Below the pieces are notes generated by a model. The model ran no database searches. It saw nothing but the letters and a program-made list of their open reading frames with translations, and was not told the origin of the DNA. From contig NZ_LT906468.1 in assembly GCF_900187125.1 (NCBI RefSeq), positions 682,001 through 746,000 on the forward strand: DNA of 64,000 bases, read 5' to 3'. The stretch comes from Sphingobacterium mizutaii (GTDB lineage Bacteria > Bacteroidota > Bacteroidia > Sphingobacteriales > Sphingobacteriaceae). The position numbers and the translations under genes were made by a program. Each line of letters opens with the position of its first letter. Position 1 is the first letter of the stretch. Of this stretch, positions 8,748 to 19,500 are shown piece after piece.

Positions 8748-9796
8748 ATACAAAACTTATATCTTGTTTCGCTTTCAAACACCTCTCCTGGATTCAGTCT
8801 AACTGATGGGAATTTTTCCTGGTTAGGGCTATCGGGATAGTGCTGGCTTTCGAAGCAAAGTCCGCCATAGCGCAAGTATTTCTTGCCGGATTTCCCTTGA
8901 TCTTCGTCTAGGAAGTTTCCGCTGTAGAGGTGGAGGCTAGGTTCGGTAGTAAAGACTTGGAGTTCGATGCCAGATTCTTTGGAAAAGGTTTTGGCAATTG
9001 GCTCACTGATGGGTTGTTTATTGATGAAGCTATGGTCATAGCCATTAGCTATTTGGATCTGTTCCTCGGGGCTATTGATATCTGTTGCCAAGAGTTTGGG
9101 TTGGCGGAAGTCGAAAGCGGTACCTTCGACAGGATAGATATCGCCCGTTGGGATTTGATTTTCATTGAGTGGGAGAAATTCATCCGAAAGAATGGTAACC
9201 TCGTGGTTCAAGGTATCTCCATTTCCCTCTCCATTTAAATTGAAATAAGCATGGTTGGTCAGATTGAGGACAGTTGGCGCATTTGTAGTGGCTCTGTACT
9301 TGATAATGATTTCATTCTCATTGCTCAATTCATAGGAAATGGTTGTTTTTAATTCACCCGGAAATCCTTCCTCTCCATCTGGAGAAACATAATAGAAATC
9401 GACTTGTTTATTGAAGCTGACCTGTCTGTCCCATACACGGTTGTGAAAACCATCGACTCCGCCATGCAGGCAATTACTGCCATTGTTCTGCGCTAAGGTA
9501 TATTCCTTTCCATCAATGGCGAATTTACCATTGGCAATACGGTTACAGAATCTTCCGACTGTTGCTCCATGATAATATTGTTTTGCTTGAAGGTATTCTT
9601 GTATGCCATTAAACCCTAAAACCACATCGATGAGGTCGCCGTTTTTGTCGGGAACCAATGCGCTTACCAGTCTAGCACCATAATCGGTCAATGCGATTTG
9701 CATTCCTGCTCGGTTGGTAAGGGTGATGAGATGGGTGTTTTTGCCATTCAATTTACCTTCAAAGTCTTTAGGAAGAGGGAGTTTATAAGTCGTCAT
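8735..9796 (-). CDS. galM: Aldose 1-epimerase (galactose mutarotase)
   Basis: Interconverts alpha and beta anomers of sugars such as galactose and glucose. The 353-residue length fits. Typical motifs are GATVGRFCNRIANGKF in the N-terminal third, NCLHGG, NLTNHAYFNL with the catalytic His, NGYDHSF, and near the end CFESQHYPDSPNQ, which contains the catalytic Glu of the family. There is no signal peptide, so it is cytosolic. It stands alone on the minus strand, between the SusCD operon and a small membrane protein gene; no other galactose gene is near. The ATG at 9796 gives the expected N-terminus. Confidence 0.93.
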   Translation of the reverse strand: MTTYKLPLPKDFEGKLNGKNTHLITLTNRAGMQIALTDYGARLVSALVPDKNGDLIDVVLGFNGIQEYLQAKQYYHGATVGRFCNRIANGKFAIDGKEYTLAQNNGSNCLHGGVDGFHNRVWDRQVSFNKQVDFYYVSPDGEEGFPGELKTTISYELSNENEIIIKYRATTNAPTVLNLTNHAYFNLNGEGNGDTLNHEVTILSDEFLPLNENQIPTGDIYPVEGTAFDFRQPKLLATDINSPEEQIQIANGYDHSFINKQPISEPIAKTFSKESGIELQVFTTEPSLHLYSGNFLDEDQGKSGKKYLRYGGLCFESQHYPDSPNQEKFPSVRLNPGEVFESETRYKFCIKKS

Positions 9797-9987
9797 TATG
9801 TTTTAATTGCTTCTGTTAAAGATAATAATAAAGGGGTTCGTTCCAAAGAACTATGGAAAAGGAAAGGCAAATACTTATGCCGTAATGCCCTTTTGATTGT
9901 CAAACATTCAAAATTTATACAATTTTATGATCATAATCGTATTTTAAAAATCGCGGAGATTTTATTATTTTGTTGGAAATCAACGTT

Positions 9988-10458
9988 ATGTTTAAGGTTT
10001 CGATATTATTTTTGGCGGTAGGGATTTTGGTCCTTGCTTTTGCAGTGTTTGTTCCTGCAAAGGATTCCTCCGTTACCATCAATATTTACGACACCTATTT
10101 TATTCTCTCTTCTATCTCCCTTTTTAAGTTTTTAGGTTTACTGGGGCTAATTTTTGCGGGGTTATATTATTTTACAGAACAGATGCTCTATTCCAAAAGC
10201 TGGAGCATCATGCATTTGATCAGTTTTTTATGTCTCATCATCAATGTGTGGACTTGGGGTTTTGTTGAAAGGGTTTATTTTGGCAATATTGAATCCCAAG
10301 TTTCAGGGAAAGCTTCAAATCTAGCTGAGGTAGAACGGTTTTATAAAATCCAACAGTTTTATGTAGGATCTTTTATTATGCTGTTGGTCATGCAGTTTGT
10401 CTATGTGTTGAATCTGTTGTTTGGGATGATGACAGGAAATAGGACTGCAGAAGATTAG
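9988..10458 (+). CDS. Small four-helix membrane protein, unknown
   Basis: A 156-residue protein with about four membrane helices: roughly 3-22, 41-62, 74-94 and 122-144. I do not recognise the family. The segment TINIYDTYFIL between the first two helices resembles the DTYF turn seen in heme-copper oxidase subunit I and its small relatives, but the rest, including histidine ligands, is not visible, so this is only a hint. The ATG at 9988 is chosen over a TTG at 9970, since it opens directly into the first helix. It appears to be a single gene; the next gene, dgt, starts 118 nt later with its own promoter-like box. Confidence 0.7.
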   Translation: MFKVSILFLAVGILVLAFAVFVPAKDSSVTINIYDTYFILSSISLFKFLGLLGLIFAGLYYFTEQMLYSKSWSIMHLISFLCLIINVWTWGFVERVYFGNIESQVSGKASNLAEVERFYKIQQFYVGSFIMLLVMQFVYVLNLLFGMMTGNRTAED

Positions 10459-10545
10459 ATAAGACCAAGCTGGGACAAAGAAATTATTCGCTACAATATT
10501 CGGGACTATTCCTTCTACTTTGGGTCCTTGAAATTTTTAAAATGG

Positions 10546-10553
10546 TATATTTG
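10546..10553 (+). promoter_or_regulatory. -7 box upstream of dgt
   Basis: A perfect TATATTTG lies 23 nt before the dgt ATG. Possible -33 partners are TTG at 10528 (15-nt gap) or TTTG at 10519 (23-nt gap); neither spacing is ideal. Confidence 0.35.
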
Positions 10554-10576
10554 CCATTCAAAATCTGAGATTTTAC

Positions 10577-11923
10577 ATGAATTGGAAACAACTGATATCA
10601 GCAAAGCGCTGGGGCTATGAAAGTCGTGCGAACAATGATCAATTTGATGCTCGTTCTGAATTTCAGCGGGACTATGACCGTTTGATCTTTTCATCACCAT
10701 TTCGTAGACTTCAGAACAAGACGCAGGTCTTTCCTTTGCCGGGGGCTGTTTTTGTTCATAATCGATTGACCCATAGTTTGGAGGTCGCATCAGTAGGTAG
10801 GTCTTTAGGACGCTTGTTTTACAATATGTTGAAGCAGGAGAATCCTAATATTGATGAGGAGGCACCTTATCTTCAGGAGGTTGGGAATATTGTGTCGGCA
10901 GCCTGCCTATCGCATGATTTGGGAAACCCCGCATTTGGACATTCTGGAGAAGCTGCTATTTCCACCTTCTTTACCGAAGGTAGAGGGCAGAAGTATAAGG
11001 AAATGGTCAGCAAAGAACAGTGGGAAGATTTGATCCACTTTGAGGGAAATGCCAATGCCCTGAGGATATTGACCCATGCCTTCAATGGAAAGGATCCCAA
11101 GGGATTTGCATTGACCTATACGAGTTTGGCTTCCATCGTTAAATATCCCTGTTTAGCGATCGATGGTCACGTTAAGGGATCTCATCATAGGAAGAAGTAT
11201 GGTTTTTTTGACTCCGAGGAAGCGAGTTTTGAAAAGATCGCGATGGAATTGGGCTTGGAAAGGGACCCTTCTAATCCTAAGGGATATTTGCGACATCCAT
11301 TGGTTTATCTTGTTGAGGCTGCCGATGATATCTGCTATAATATTATTGATCTTGAAGATGCCCACCATTTGAAGATTCTTTCCTATAAAGAAGTGGAGGA
11401 ATTGCTGTTGCCACTTTGTGCCGGTGAGGATTTACGAGAAAGACTGGATTCATTGGGGGATACGGCGAGTAGGGTTTCCTTATTGAGGGCGAAAGCGATC
11501 AATACGTTGATTTGGGCTTGTGCAAAGGTTTTTGTGGATAACCAAGATAAATTCTTGAATGGTACATTTGAGAAACCTTTGATGGATGCTTTAGATCCTG
11601 ATATCGTGCAGCATATGAAAGTCATCTCGAAGATTTCGGTTGCTCGAATATATAATGCACCAACGGTGGTACAGATTGAAATTGCAGGTTTTAAGGTGAT
11701 GAATGCTTTATTGGAAGAATTTGTGCCCGCTTACTTGAAGTCCAACAAATCCATGTTTGACAAAAAACTGGTAGCGATGATTCCTGAGCAGTTCCATACC
11801 GATAGGGATGATACCTATTCCAAGATCCGTGCGGTCCTTGATTTTGTTTCGGGGATGACGGATGTATATGCGGTAGAACTTTACCGTAAGATCCAAGGGA
11901 TATCGATAGCTTCCTTGGAATAA
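10577..11923 (+). CDS. dgt: dGTP triphosphohydrolase (HD superfamily)
   Basis: Hydrolyses dGTP (and, in some relatives, other dNTPs) to deoxynucleoside and triphosphate, affecting dNTP pools. The 448 residues show the family block PFRRLQNKTQVF (41-52), then RLTHSLEV with a metal-binding His (66), and the HD pair in CLSHDLGNPAFGHSGE (113-114), followed by EAADDICYNIIDLED, where the fourth metal ligand sits. No membrane segment. It is followed 68 nt later by topB on the same strand. Assignment is firm at family level; substrate preference is not visible. Confidence 0.93.
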   Translation: MNWKQLISAKRWGYESRANNDQFDARSEFQRDYDRLIFSSPFRRLQNKTQVFPLPGAVFVHNRLTHSLEVASVGRSLGRLFYNMLKQENPNIDEEAPYLQEVGNIVSAACLSHDLGNPAFGHSGEAAISTFFTEGRGQKYKEMVSKEQWEDLIHFEGNANALRILTHAFNGKDPKGFALTYTSLASIVKYPCLAIDGHVKGSHHRKKYGFFDSEEASFEKIAMELGLERDPSNPKGYLRHPLVYLVEAADDICYNIIDLEDAHHLKILSYKEVEELLLPLCAGEDLRERLDSLGDTASRVSLLRAKAINTLIWACAKVFVDNQDKFLNGTFEKPLMDALDPDIVQHMKVISKISVARIYNAPTVVQIEIAGFKVMNALLEEFVPAYLKSNKSMFDKKLVAMIPEQFHTDRDDTYSKIRAVLDFVSGMTDVYAVELYRKIQGISIASLE

Positions 11924-11991
11924 TAATTTCATTTTTCATTAGATTTAAGAGGTGATATGGCTTTTGAAAGAAGGCCAATATAAAGTATTGA

Positions 11992-14103
11992 ATGAAAGTA
12001 GTAATAGCTGAAAAACCTTCTGTAGCGAGAGATTTGGCCAGAGTGATGGGCGCAAAAGAGGTTAAGGATGGATATATTTCGGGGAATGGCTATGCCTTTA
12101 CTTATGCATTTGGCCATTTGGTGCAATTGTGTACTCCGCAGGCCTATGGCTTCCACAATTGGTCCATTTCTAATTTGCCGATCATTCCAGAGCAGTTTGC
12201 TTTGGAGGTGAAGAAAATCAAGAGGGATGGCAAGCAGATGGATGATACGGGTGCATTGAAGCAACTGAATACCATCAAGGCTCTTTTGGCACAGGCAGAA
12301 GAAATAATCGTAGCAACGGATGCTGGACGTGAGGGTGAATTGATTTTCAGGAATATCTATTATTACTTAAAATCCAATGTGCCTTTTAAAAGGCTATGGA
12401 TTTCCTCGCAGACAGATAAAGCTATTAAAGAAGGTTTTGCCAATTTGAAGGAGGGTGTAGAATACGACAGTTTATATATGTCGGCAAGGTCAAGGTCTGA
12501 ATCGGACTGGTTGATCGGGATCAATGCCACCCAAGCATTGACTTTAGCAGCAGGAAATAGAGGTTTGCTGTCCTTAGGAAGGGTGCAGACGCCGACGCTG
12601 GCGATGATCTGCTCGCGTTATTTGGAGAACAAAGACTTTAAACCGCAGGCTTTCTATAAAATCCAGGCTGGTTTTGAAAAAGAGGGCATACAGTTTAAGG
12701 CTACTTCGAATAAGATCGATAAAAAAGAAGTGGCTGAGGAAACTGTTGCAAAGCTACAGGTTGGGATGCAGGCCACGGTCAAGAATGTAGAGGCCAAGGA
12801 AACGAAGGAACAACCGCCGCTATTATTTGATTTGACTTCACTTCAGCAGGATGCCAATAAGAAGTACGGCTATTCGGCTGACCAAACATTGAGTATTGCA
12901 CAGACCTTGTACGAAAAGAAAGTAATTACTTATCCCCGTACGGGTTCTAGATATATCGGTGAAGATGTCTTTGAGAAAATTGAAGAACTCTTCCAACATT
13001 TGGCTGATACGGCTCAAGAACAGATTGCAGTCATCAGTAAAAACCTAATTGGTGCCAAACTGAACAAACGCTCTGTTGATGATAAAAAGGTTACGGATCA
13101 CCACGCTTTATTGGTGACTGATGAGAAACCGGGGCCAATGCCTATGGATCAGCAGAATATCTACAACATGATCGCCAAACGTATGGTGGAGAGTTTTTCG
13201 GAGGTCTGTCTGAAAGATATCACCACTGTAACGATTGATGCCGCAGGGGTGGAGTTGATTGCGAAAGGAACAGTCATCAGGCAATATGGATGGCGATTAT
13301 CTGCAGATCAGGTTGAATTGCCCGATGAGGATAAAAATACGGATGACCAAGACAATGAAAACGCACAGTTACCAAAATTGAGCGTGGAGGAATTGCTTGA
13401 AGTATTGACCTTGGAATTGGCCGAGCGATTTACCAAAGCAAGACCTATACATACGGAAGCTTCCTTGTTGAAGGCGATGGAGACTTCTGGGAAGGAGATC
13501 GAGGATGATGAGATGCGCCAGGCTATGAAGGATTGTGGTTTGGGGACACCAGCAACTCGTGCGGCAACCATAGAGACTTTATTCCAACGAGATTACATCA
13601 AAAGGGATAAGAAAAAGTTGATCCCTACAGAGAAGGGTTTGTCGGTATATTTTCTGATCAAGGATCGTTCTATTGCTAAAGTGACGCTGACGGGTAAGTG
13701 GGAACAGAAGCTAGAGGAAATGCGAGCGAATAAAGTAAGCTATGATGTGTTTATGAAACATATCAAAGATTATACGGAGAAGATTACCAAAGAGCTTTTG
13801 CAATTGCGCATAGCTATAGCCCACGAGGAATTAAAACCTTTGCAAAAAGGGAAAATCAAATGCCCTAAATGTAAACCAGGACAGATCCAACTGTATGATA
13901 AGGTGGCTCAATGTGACCATTATGCCAGAGGATGTGATTTTAAGATTTGGCGAACCTTGAATGGTGTTTTCCTGGATGAAAAGGAGATGAAGAATCTGCT
14001 GGAGAAGGGGAAAACCTCTGTTTTGAAAGGGGTTAAAGGTCAAGATGGTCAGGTTGTTTCTGCGCCATTGCTTTTCGAAAACTTTAAAGTAAATATTGGT
14101 TGA
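11992..14103 (+). CDS. topB: DNA topoisomerase III (type IA)
   Basis: Relaxes negatively supercoiled DNA and decatenates via a transient single-strand break. The 703 residues begin with a TOPRIM domain (VVIAEKPSVARDLA at 3-16, ATDAGREGELIFR at 108-120) and carry the catalytic Tyr in VITYPRTGSRYI (Tyr 314). The C-terminal tail has CPKCKPG and later CDHYARGCDF, a zinc-ribbon-like remnant with four cysteines. The start at 11992 gives the canonical MKVVIAEKPS. A small hydrolase starts 18 nt downstream, so the two are probably on one mRNA. In Bacteroidota, topB copies also occur on mobile elements, but nothing mobile is seen here. Confidence 0.95.
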   Translation: MKVVIAEKPSVARDLARVMGAKEVKDGYISGNGYAFTYAFGHLVQLCTPQAYGFHNWSISNLPIIPEQFALEVKKIKRDGKQMDDTGALKQLNTIKALLAQAEEIIVATDAGREGELIFRNIYYYLKSNVPFKRLWISSQTDKAIKEGFANLKEGVEYDSLYMSARSRSESDWLIGINATQALTLAAGNRGLLSLGRVQTPTLAMICSRYLENKDFKPQAFYKIQAGFEKEGIQFKATSNKIDKKEVAEETVAKLQVGMQATVKNVEAKETKEQPPLLFDLTSLQQDANKKYGYSADQTLSIAQTLYEKKVITYPRTGSRYIGEDVFEKIEELFQHLADTAQEQIAVISKNLIGAKLNKRSVDDKKVTDHHALLVTDEKPGPMPMDQQNIYNMIAKRMVESFSEVCLKDITTVTIDAAGVELIAKGTVIRQYGWRLSADQVELPDEDKNTDDQDNENAQLPKLSVEELLEVLTLELAERFTKARPIHTEASLLKAMETSGKEIEDDEMRQAMKDCGLGTPATRAATIETLFQRDYIKRDKKKLIPTEKGLSVYFLIKDRSIAKVTLTGKWEQKLEEMRANKVSYDVFMKHIKDYTEKITKELLQLRIAIAHEELKPLQKGKIKCPKCKPGQIQLYDKVAQCDHYARGCDFKIWRTLNGVFLDEKEMKNLLEKGKTSVLKGVKGQDGQVVSAPLLFENFKVNIG

Positions 14104-14121
14104 TTTCCTTAACTTAGATAG

Positions 14122-14772
14122 ATGGACACTATCTATGTTTTCTCTGGTTTAGGAGCTGATCGTCGAGTCTTTGAAAATCTTGATTTTTCAGGGATGCAGG
14201 TTGTATATGTAGATTGGTTAAAGCCAAGACCGGCAGAAGCATTAGAAAGTTATGTGTTTAGGCTAGCAGAGCATTATCAAATCCCCAAGCAAGGAGCCAA
14301 TGTACTGGGATTGTCCTTTGGTGGAATGTGTATTGCCGAGCTCTCCAAGTATTATGATTTTAAGAAAACCATTTTAATCTCTTCCGCCAAGACAAAGGAT
14401 GAGCTGCCCAAGGTCTTGGGGGTTTCCAAATTTCTTTCTTTGCATAAATTATTTGCTGGTAACCAACCACGCTTTGCGAATTCTAAGGTGCTTTATTGGC
14501 TTTTTGGCCTCAAATCAGATGAAGAGCAATTTCTTTTTGATACCATGTTAGCAGATTCAGATCCGGACTTTCAAAAATGGGCAATCGACAAGATCGTTAA
14601 TTGGGAGAATAGCCATGTTCCGGTAAATTGTCTTCATATTCACGGTGATAAGGATCGACTGATTCCAATACAGAATGTAGATTATACCATCCGAATCAAA
14701 GGAGGCGGGCATTTTATGGTTTGGAATAAAGCCGCAGAACTGAATTATCCCATTCGTAATTTTCTGTTGTAA
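14122..14772 (+). CDS. Small alpha/beta-fold hydrolase
   Basis: A 216-residue cytosolic protein of the alpha/beta hydrolase superfamily. It shows an early YVFSGLGADRRVF oxyanion-side loop, the nucleophile elbow GLSFGGM, an acid in HIHGDKDRLIP, and a terminal GGGHFMVW with the catalytic His. It is shorter than typical members because the cap is small. It follows topB by 18 nt, probably as a read-through partner rather than a functional one. The substrate is unknown; esterase, thioesterase and lipase-like roles are all possible. Confidence 0.8.
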   Translation: MDTIYVFSGLGADRRVFENLDFSGMQVVYVDWLKPRPAEALESYVFRLAEHYQIPKQGANVLGLSFGGMCIAELSKYYDFKKTILISSAKTKDELPKVLGVSKFLSLHKLFAGNQPRFANSKVLYWLFGLKSDEEQFLFDTMLADSDPDFQKWAIDKIVNWENSHVPVNCLHIHGDKDRLIPIQNVDYTIRIKGGGHFMVWNKAAELNYPIRNFLL

Positions 14773-14859
14773 AGTACGGTGGCTTTCTCTAAGTCATGTT
14801 GCGGTCAATTGTAGCGGCATGGTTTTCCATCTATGAGTTTTCTATTACCTTTGCAGCTT

Positions 14860-15840
14860 ATGGCAAATAAACTCTATAATCCCTTCTTGGATTTTAAATT
14901 TGATAACAAAACTTGCTTCTTGTCAGGAAAAGCATTGGAATCGGAAGATGAAAAGATTCAGGTATTCCCTGTTTGGATGATGCGGATCTTTGATTTGGAA
15001 GATAAGCCATTTAAGTTGTTGGATGAGAGTTTAGTGACTTATAAACAACTGCAATTGCCATGTTCAGCGGAAGTAGCGGCAGTTTTTGCTGAGGTTGAGA
15101 GAAAGGTTGAAGATGCGGTAAACATTGGTTACACAGCTTTGAAGGAGCTGGATCAATTGACCCTTTTTCAATGGGTAGGGAAGATTCTGTACGGTGTGGT
15201 GTTCAATGAAATCCAAGTCGGAATTAGACAGGCTTTCCTTTCTGGAGAGCAATTGAATTTTTCACAAGCATTGGTGCATAAGTTCAAGAACCTACATTTT
15301 ATGTTGCAATCTCTGATCACTCCGATGGAGTTTGAGCATAAAAATCCATTCACCATTTTAGTGTTGCCAGTTGATAGTAGTCCAGAAACTTTTATGTATA
15401 GAGATGAGATCAATACTTTAATCTTTTCTATCCGAATGAAAGATTTTGCCATTATAGCAACCATGCAGGATAATGGAGTTCACGAAATCTATCATGATGA
15501 GGTTTTGGCAAAAGTTAAAGGAAAGGTCCTTCACCCTATCCAATTTGAAGAAATCTGTGCCCGTTATTTTTATTCTGCTTATCTGTTTAACAGGTTGCCG
15601 GAATATACCTATATGGAAGTTCCTGATAAGGTTTTTGTGGAACCAATGCCTTTGAATGATTGGACCCTGAAGCCAATATTTGATCAATGGACAGCAAAGA
15701 CTTATGGACAGGTATTGGAAAGTTTTTGGAAACCTTGGGGGTATACCTTGTTTGAAATCATCAAAAACCCAGAGAAACCAATGAGTTTCATTACAGATGA
15801 TCAAGGCGAGTTTCTTGCTAACATTGACTTAGCTAAGTAA
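14860..15840 (+). CDS. Conserved hypothetical protein
   Basis: A 326-residue protein of a kind I cannot assign. It has no signal peptide or clear membrane segment. The N-terminus MANKLYNPFLDFKFDNKTCF, with CFLSGK, looks like a small strand-rich module; the centre (about 90-160) is helical; a FWKPWGYTLFE motif lies near the C-terminus. The in-frame ATG at 14833 would add nine hydrophobic residues (MSFLLPLQL), but a TACCTTTG -7-like box at 14846-14853 suggests transcription starts close to 14860, so the later start is preferred. It is flanked by the alpha/beta hydrolase gene and a TonB-C-like gene, with gaps long enough for separate units. Confidence 0.65.
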   Translation: MANKLYNPFLDFKFDNKTCFLSGKALESEDEKIQVFPVWMMRIFDLEDKPFKLLDESLVTYKQLQLPCSAEVAAVFAEVERKVEDAVNIGYTALKELDQLTLFQWVGKILYGVVFNEIQVGIRQAFLSGEQLNFSQALVHKFKNLHFMLQSLITPMEFEHKNPFTILVLPVDSSPETFMYRDEINTLIFSIRMKDFAIIATMQDNGVHEIYHDEVLAKVKGKVLHPIQFEEICARYFYSAYLFNRLPEYTYMEVPDKVFVEPMPLNDWTLKPIFDQWTAKTYGQVLESFWKPWGYTLFEIIKNPEKPMSFITDDQGEFLANIDLAK

Positions 15841-15893
15841 TTTTAGAAAGACCTTATTTTTTCGTATCTTTTAGTGATGATTTAGAGAGACTT

Positions 15894-16334
15894 ATGAAGA
15901 TATTGCTGACGATCCTGATGTTATTTCTTTCTGGTTTTGGGAGTTTAAAGGCCCAGAATGAAGTAATTGTGGACAGCAGCATCGTTCGCGAGGTAGATAT
16001 TATCCCTCAGTTTGTCGGCGGAGCCATAGGATGGCAACGCTTTTTAGAAAACAACTTGAACCTTTCCAGCGTATTCATGGCAATGGACAGTACTGAATAT
16101 GTGCAGTATGGTCTCCGTCAGACTGCCATCTTGGAATTTACTGTTTGTGAGGATGGCGAGATCTGTGATATCGATATAATCAACAAATCGAAGATCAGTC
16201 CTGCATTTGCGCGCGAAACCATGCGCATTATCAAGAAATCACCTAAATGGAAAGCTGCAATAAAGGATGATAAACCGGTCCGCACTCGGATTAGGCAACC
16301 GATCGTAGCAATCTTAGACGACTACCTACCTTAG
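15894..16334 (+). CDS. Periplasmic protein with a TonB C-terminal-like domain
   Basis: A 146-residue exported protein. The signal peptide (about 1-20, ending LKAQ) is followed directly by a TonB-C-like fold: PQFVGGAIGWQRFLENNL, a central AILEFTVCEDGEICDIDII, then AFARETMRIIKKSPKWKAA and a late KPVRTRIRQPI. This pattern (W...FL..NL, a strand pair, P.W..A) is that of stand-alone TonB C-terminal modules common in Bacteroidota. It lacks the membrane anchor and proline-rich arm of a true TonB, so it may not energise transport. It lies just before the SusCD-peptidase operon but has its own gap and no shared signals. Confidence 0.7.
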   Translation: MKILLTILMLFLSGFGSLKAQNEVIVDSSIVREVDIIPQFVGGAIGWQRFLENNLNLSSVFMAMDSTEYVQYGLRQTAILEFTVCEDGEICDIDIINKSKISPAFARETMRIIKKSPKWKAAIKDDKPVRTRIRQPIVAILDDYLP

Positions 16335-16435
16335 CTAAAACTAATTAGCAAATCCGTATTAACATTATTGTAGTTATAGTTAAATTACTGTAAAAGCATC
16401 TTTACATTAATTTATACACTTATTTATTTATTTCA

Positions 16436-16465
16436 TTGGTAATTTTTTAATAAATATTAAATTTG
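16436..16465 (+). promoter_or_regulatory. Promoter of the SusCD-peptidase operon
   Basis: TTG at 16436-16438, a 19-nt spacer and a perfect TAAATTTG at 16458-16465. The predicted start near 16472 gives a 5' leader of about 100 nt before the susC ATG at 16574. Confidence 0.6.
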
Positions 16466-16512
16466 GCAAACCAAATTAACAAATTACTAATTATGAATAG
16501 ACCGCCTATTTG

Positions 16513-16545
16513 ATGGTTAATTCTTCTTCTGAATTAATCTACCAT
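16513..16545 (+). promoter_or_regulatory. Hairpin in the susC 5' leader
   Basis: Arms ATGGT-TAATTC (16513-16523) and GAATTA-ACCAT (16531-16536, 16541-16545) can pair with a 4-nt bulge and a TTCTTCT loop. It lies wholly inside the predicted untranslated leader, so it could modulate translation or be a small-RNA target. Confidence 0.35.
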
Positions 16546-16573
16546 GAAAATTAGCACCTAAATTATTTCACTT

Positions 16574-19500
16574 ATGAAACAATCCAATTGTCCAAAAACA
16601 TGGACAAAACCATTGCCATTAACCAGCAAATGGACATTACTGGGCTTTACATGCCTGTCGTTATTAGCGTATCCAAATCAAACATTCGCGAGCATTAATA
16701 AGGACATAATTTCTTTTCAAGAAGAAATTGAAATTAAGGGGAAAATTGTTGACAAAAATGGCACTCCTATCGCAGGGGTCTCCATTACCATCAAGGGGAG
16801 GAGTGTCAGTACTTCTACTGATGCCAATGGAAATTTCACTTTCCGAGTTCCAAGAAACAGTGTTTTAGTATTGACTTCAATGGGTTACAGCCCCATTGAA
16901 CACTTGGTTTTGAATTCCAATCCAATCAATTTGACGATGACAGAATCCAATGAGGAATTGGATGAGGTGGTTGTAATTGGTTATGGAACGCAAAGCCGTA
17001 AAGAGACTACTGGAAGTTTAACATCAGTAAAAGGGGATGATGTAGGCAACTTGCCAGTTCAGAGTTTTGATGCTTCCTTAGCAGGAAGGTCTTCAGGGGT
17101 TCAGGTGAATACCAGTTCAGGTGTTCTAAACCAAGCTCCCGTATTTAAGATCAGGGGAACAAACTCTTTATCATTGAGTACCTATCCTCTGGTTGTGATT
17201 GATGGTGTTCCTGCCTTCAATGATAATGATGATTCGGGACCTAGCTATGCGGCTTCCAATCCATTATCTGCTATCAACCCCGCTGATATTGAGAGTATTG
17301 ATATCGCAAAAGACGCTGCGGCAACCAGTATTTACGGTTCGCGTGCAGCTAATGGGGTAGTGTTTATCACGACTAAAAAAGGGAAAAGAGGCGCAGCCAA
17401 GGTTAACTATGAGGGTTGGTTAGGTTATACTACAGCTAACCGCTTGCCAGAGTTGTTAAATGCCGCACAGTATGTGGAAATCAAGAACGAAGCCTTACGG
17501 AACGATGGAACTTTTAATGAAACCAAAAACTTTTATGGCTTGAGTAAGGATGCCAATGGAAATACCATTGATACCCGTTGGTATGATTACATCTACCAAA
17601 CGGGAACTTCCCACTCACATAATATCAATATTTCTGGAGCGACCGAAAAGACCAATTATTTTGGTTCAGCGGCCTATACCGACCAAGAAGGTATCTTCCA
17701 GAAAAATGGTTTCAACAGGAAATCAGCGATGTTCAATATTGATAATACGACTACCGATTGGTTAAAGCTAGGGGTCAAGTTGAACTATGTCAATGAGAAC
17801 AACTTAGCGGCGATGTCTACCGGTGCAGGTGGTCAGGGAGGTTTCCAATCATCGTCTTCTTCAGGAGCGATGGCACGTCTAGCCTTGATATCAGCTCCGA
17901 TTATCGGTCCTTATAACAATGATGGTACTTTTAACGTGACATCAAATGGTTTCTTGGGATTAATGGACAATACCGGACATTTGAATCAATCTCGCCTAGG
18001 TTTCTATAACCCCGTGATTTCATTGCTAAACAATTATTCCAACAATACTGGAAATAATGTGCAATCCAATGCTTATGTACAGATTAAGCCATTGAAATGG
18101 ATTACCTATAAATCAGTATATGGTATCGATTATAGAAATGTAGACTATAATAATTACTATTCACCACTTTCCGGTGAGGGCTTGGCAAGTAATGGTTCGG
18201 CAAGCAGTGTAAGTTCGAAACGCCAGCGTTGGGTATGGACTAATACCTTGACTTTCGATCGCAACTATGATAAGCATAGCTTCAATTTGTTGTTAGGTCA
18301 AGAACAGCAAAGAACCACTGGTTCTATGTTCGGTTTGCAGCGGACTGGTCAGACGGATCCATACTATACCAATATTCAGGGTGGGTGGCAGAACGTTTTT
18401 GACTATAGAACCGACAACCAAGAGATCAACAACTATTTGTTCTCTCTATTTTCTCGTTTGCAGTATGACTATCAAAAGAAATACTTCTTTACAGCAAACT
18501 TAAGGCAGGATGAATATTCCGCTCTAGGGCTGAACAATAAGAAAGGTACCTTCTGGGGAGTTTCCGGCGGTTGGGACATTGCAAAAGAAGCTTTTTGGTC
18601 AGGTAGCTCATTAGGACAAAAGATCAATGCCTTTAAATTGAGGAGCAGTTATGGTAAAGTTGGTAATGTTGGAGGACTTGGAGATTTTGGAGCAATCAAC
18701 ACTTACTCAGCAACCTTATATGGAGGACAACCTGGTTTAACTTATTCGGTAACGGGTAACCCAGACCTAAAATGGGAGACCAGTAAGAAATTTGATATAG
18801 GGTTAGATATTGCTCTTTTCAATTCAGCAATCACTGGAGAGATCGGATATTATAAGAACTCTATCGACGGTTTAATCTTTGCGGTGCCACTTCCTCCCTC
18901 GGTTGGTATCCCTAATGGTACTTCAAACAGTATCTTACAGAACGTTGGTGAGATGTACAATAGAGGTTTTGAATTTACAATTGGAGGAGCTCCAGTTCGT
19001 AAGGAAGATTTCAGATGGAATAGCTCATTTAACTTAACTACCAATCACAATGAAGTATTGACTTTAGCCAACGGTGTCCCTAGCATTATTTCGGGTTCAT
19101 TGGATGGTATGACCATTACCTTGCCTGGACAAGCTGCAGGTATGCTTTATGCCATTGAAACGGCTGGCGTTGATCCGGCAACAGGAAGAAGGATCTTCAT
19201 AGATGGAGACGGTAAGAAGGTGTTCTACCAGCAGAATGTGTCTGGTATCAATGCCGTAAAATATCAGTGGGAATATGAGGATGGCACAAGAGCCAGAGCG
19301 ATTACACCTTCTGATGATGCGAAGCCATATAAACCAACTGCTCCTAAAGTATTTGGAGGTTGGACCAACAGCTTTAACTACAAAGGCCTTGACCTGACCG
19401 TATTATTGACCTACCAACTGGGAGGTTATATGATGAATGGTAACCAAGGAACTATGCGTGATTTAAGGTTCTGGAACAATTCAGTTGATTTGATGCGCAG

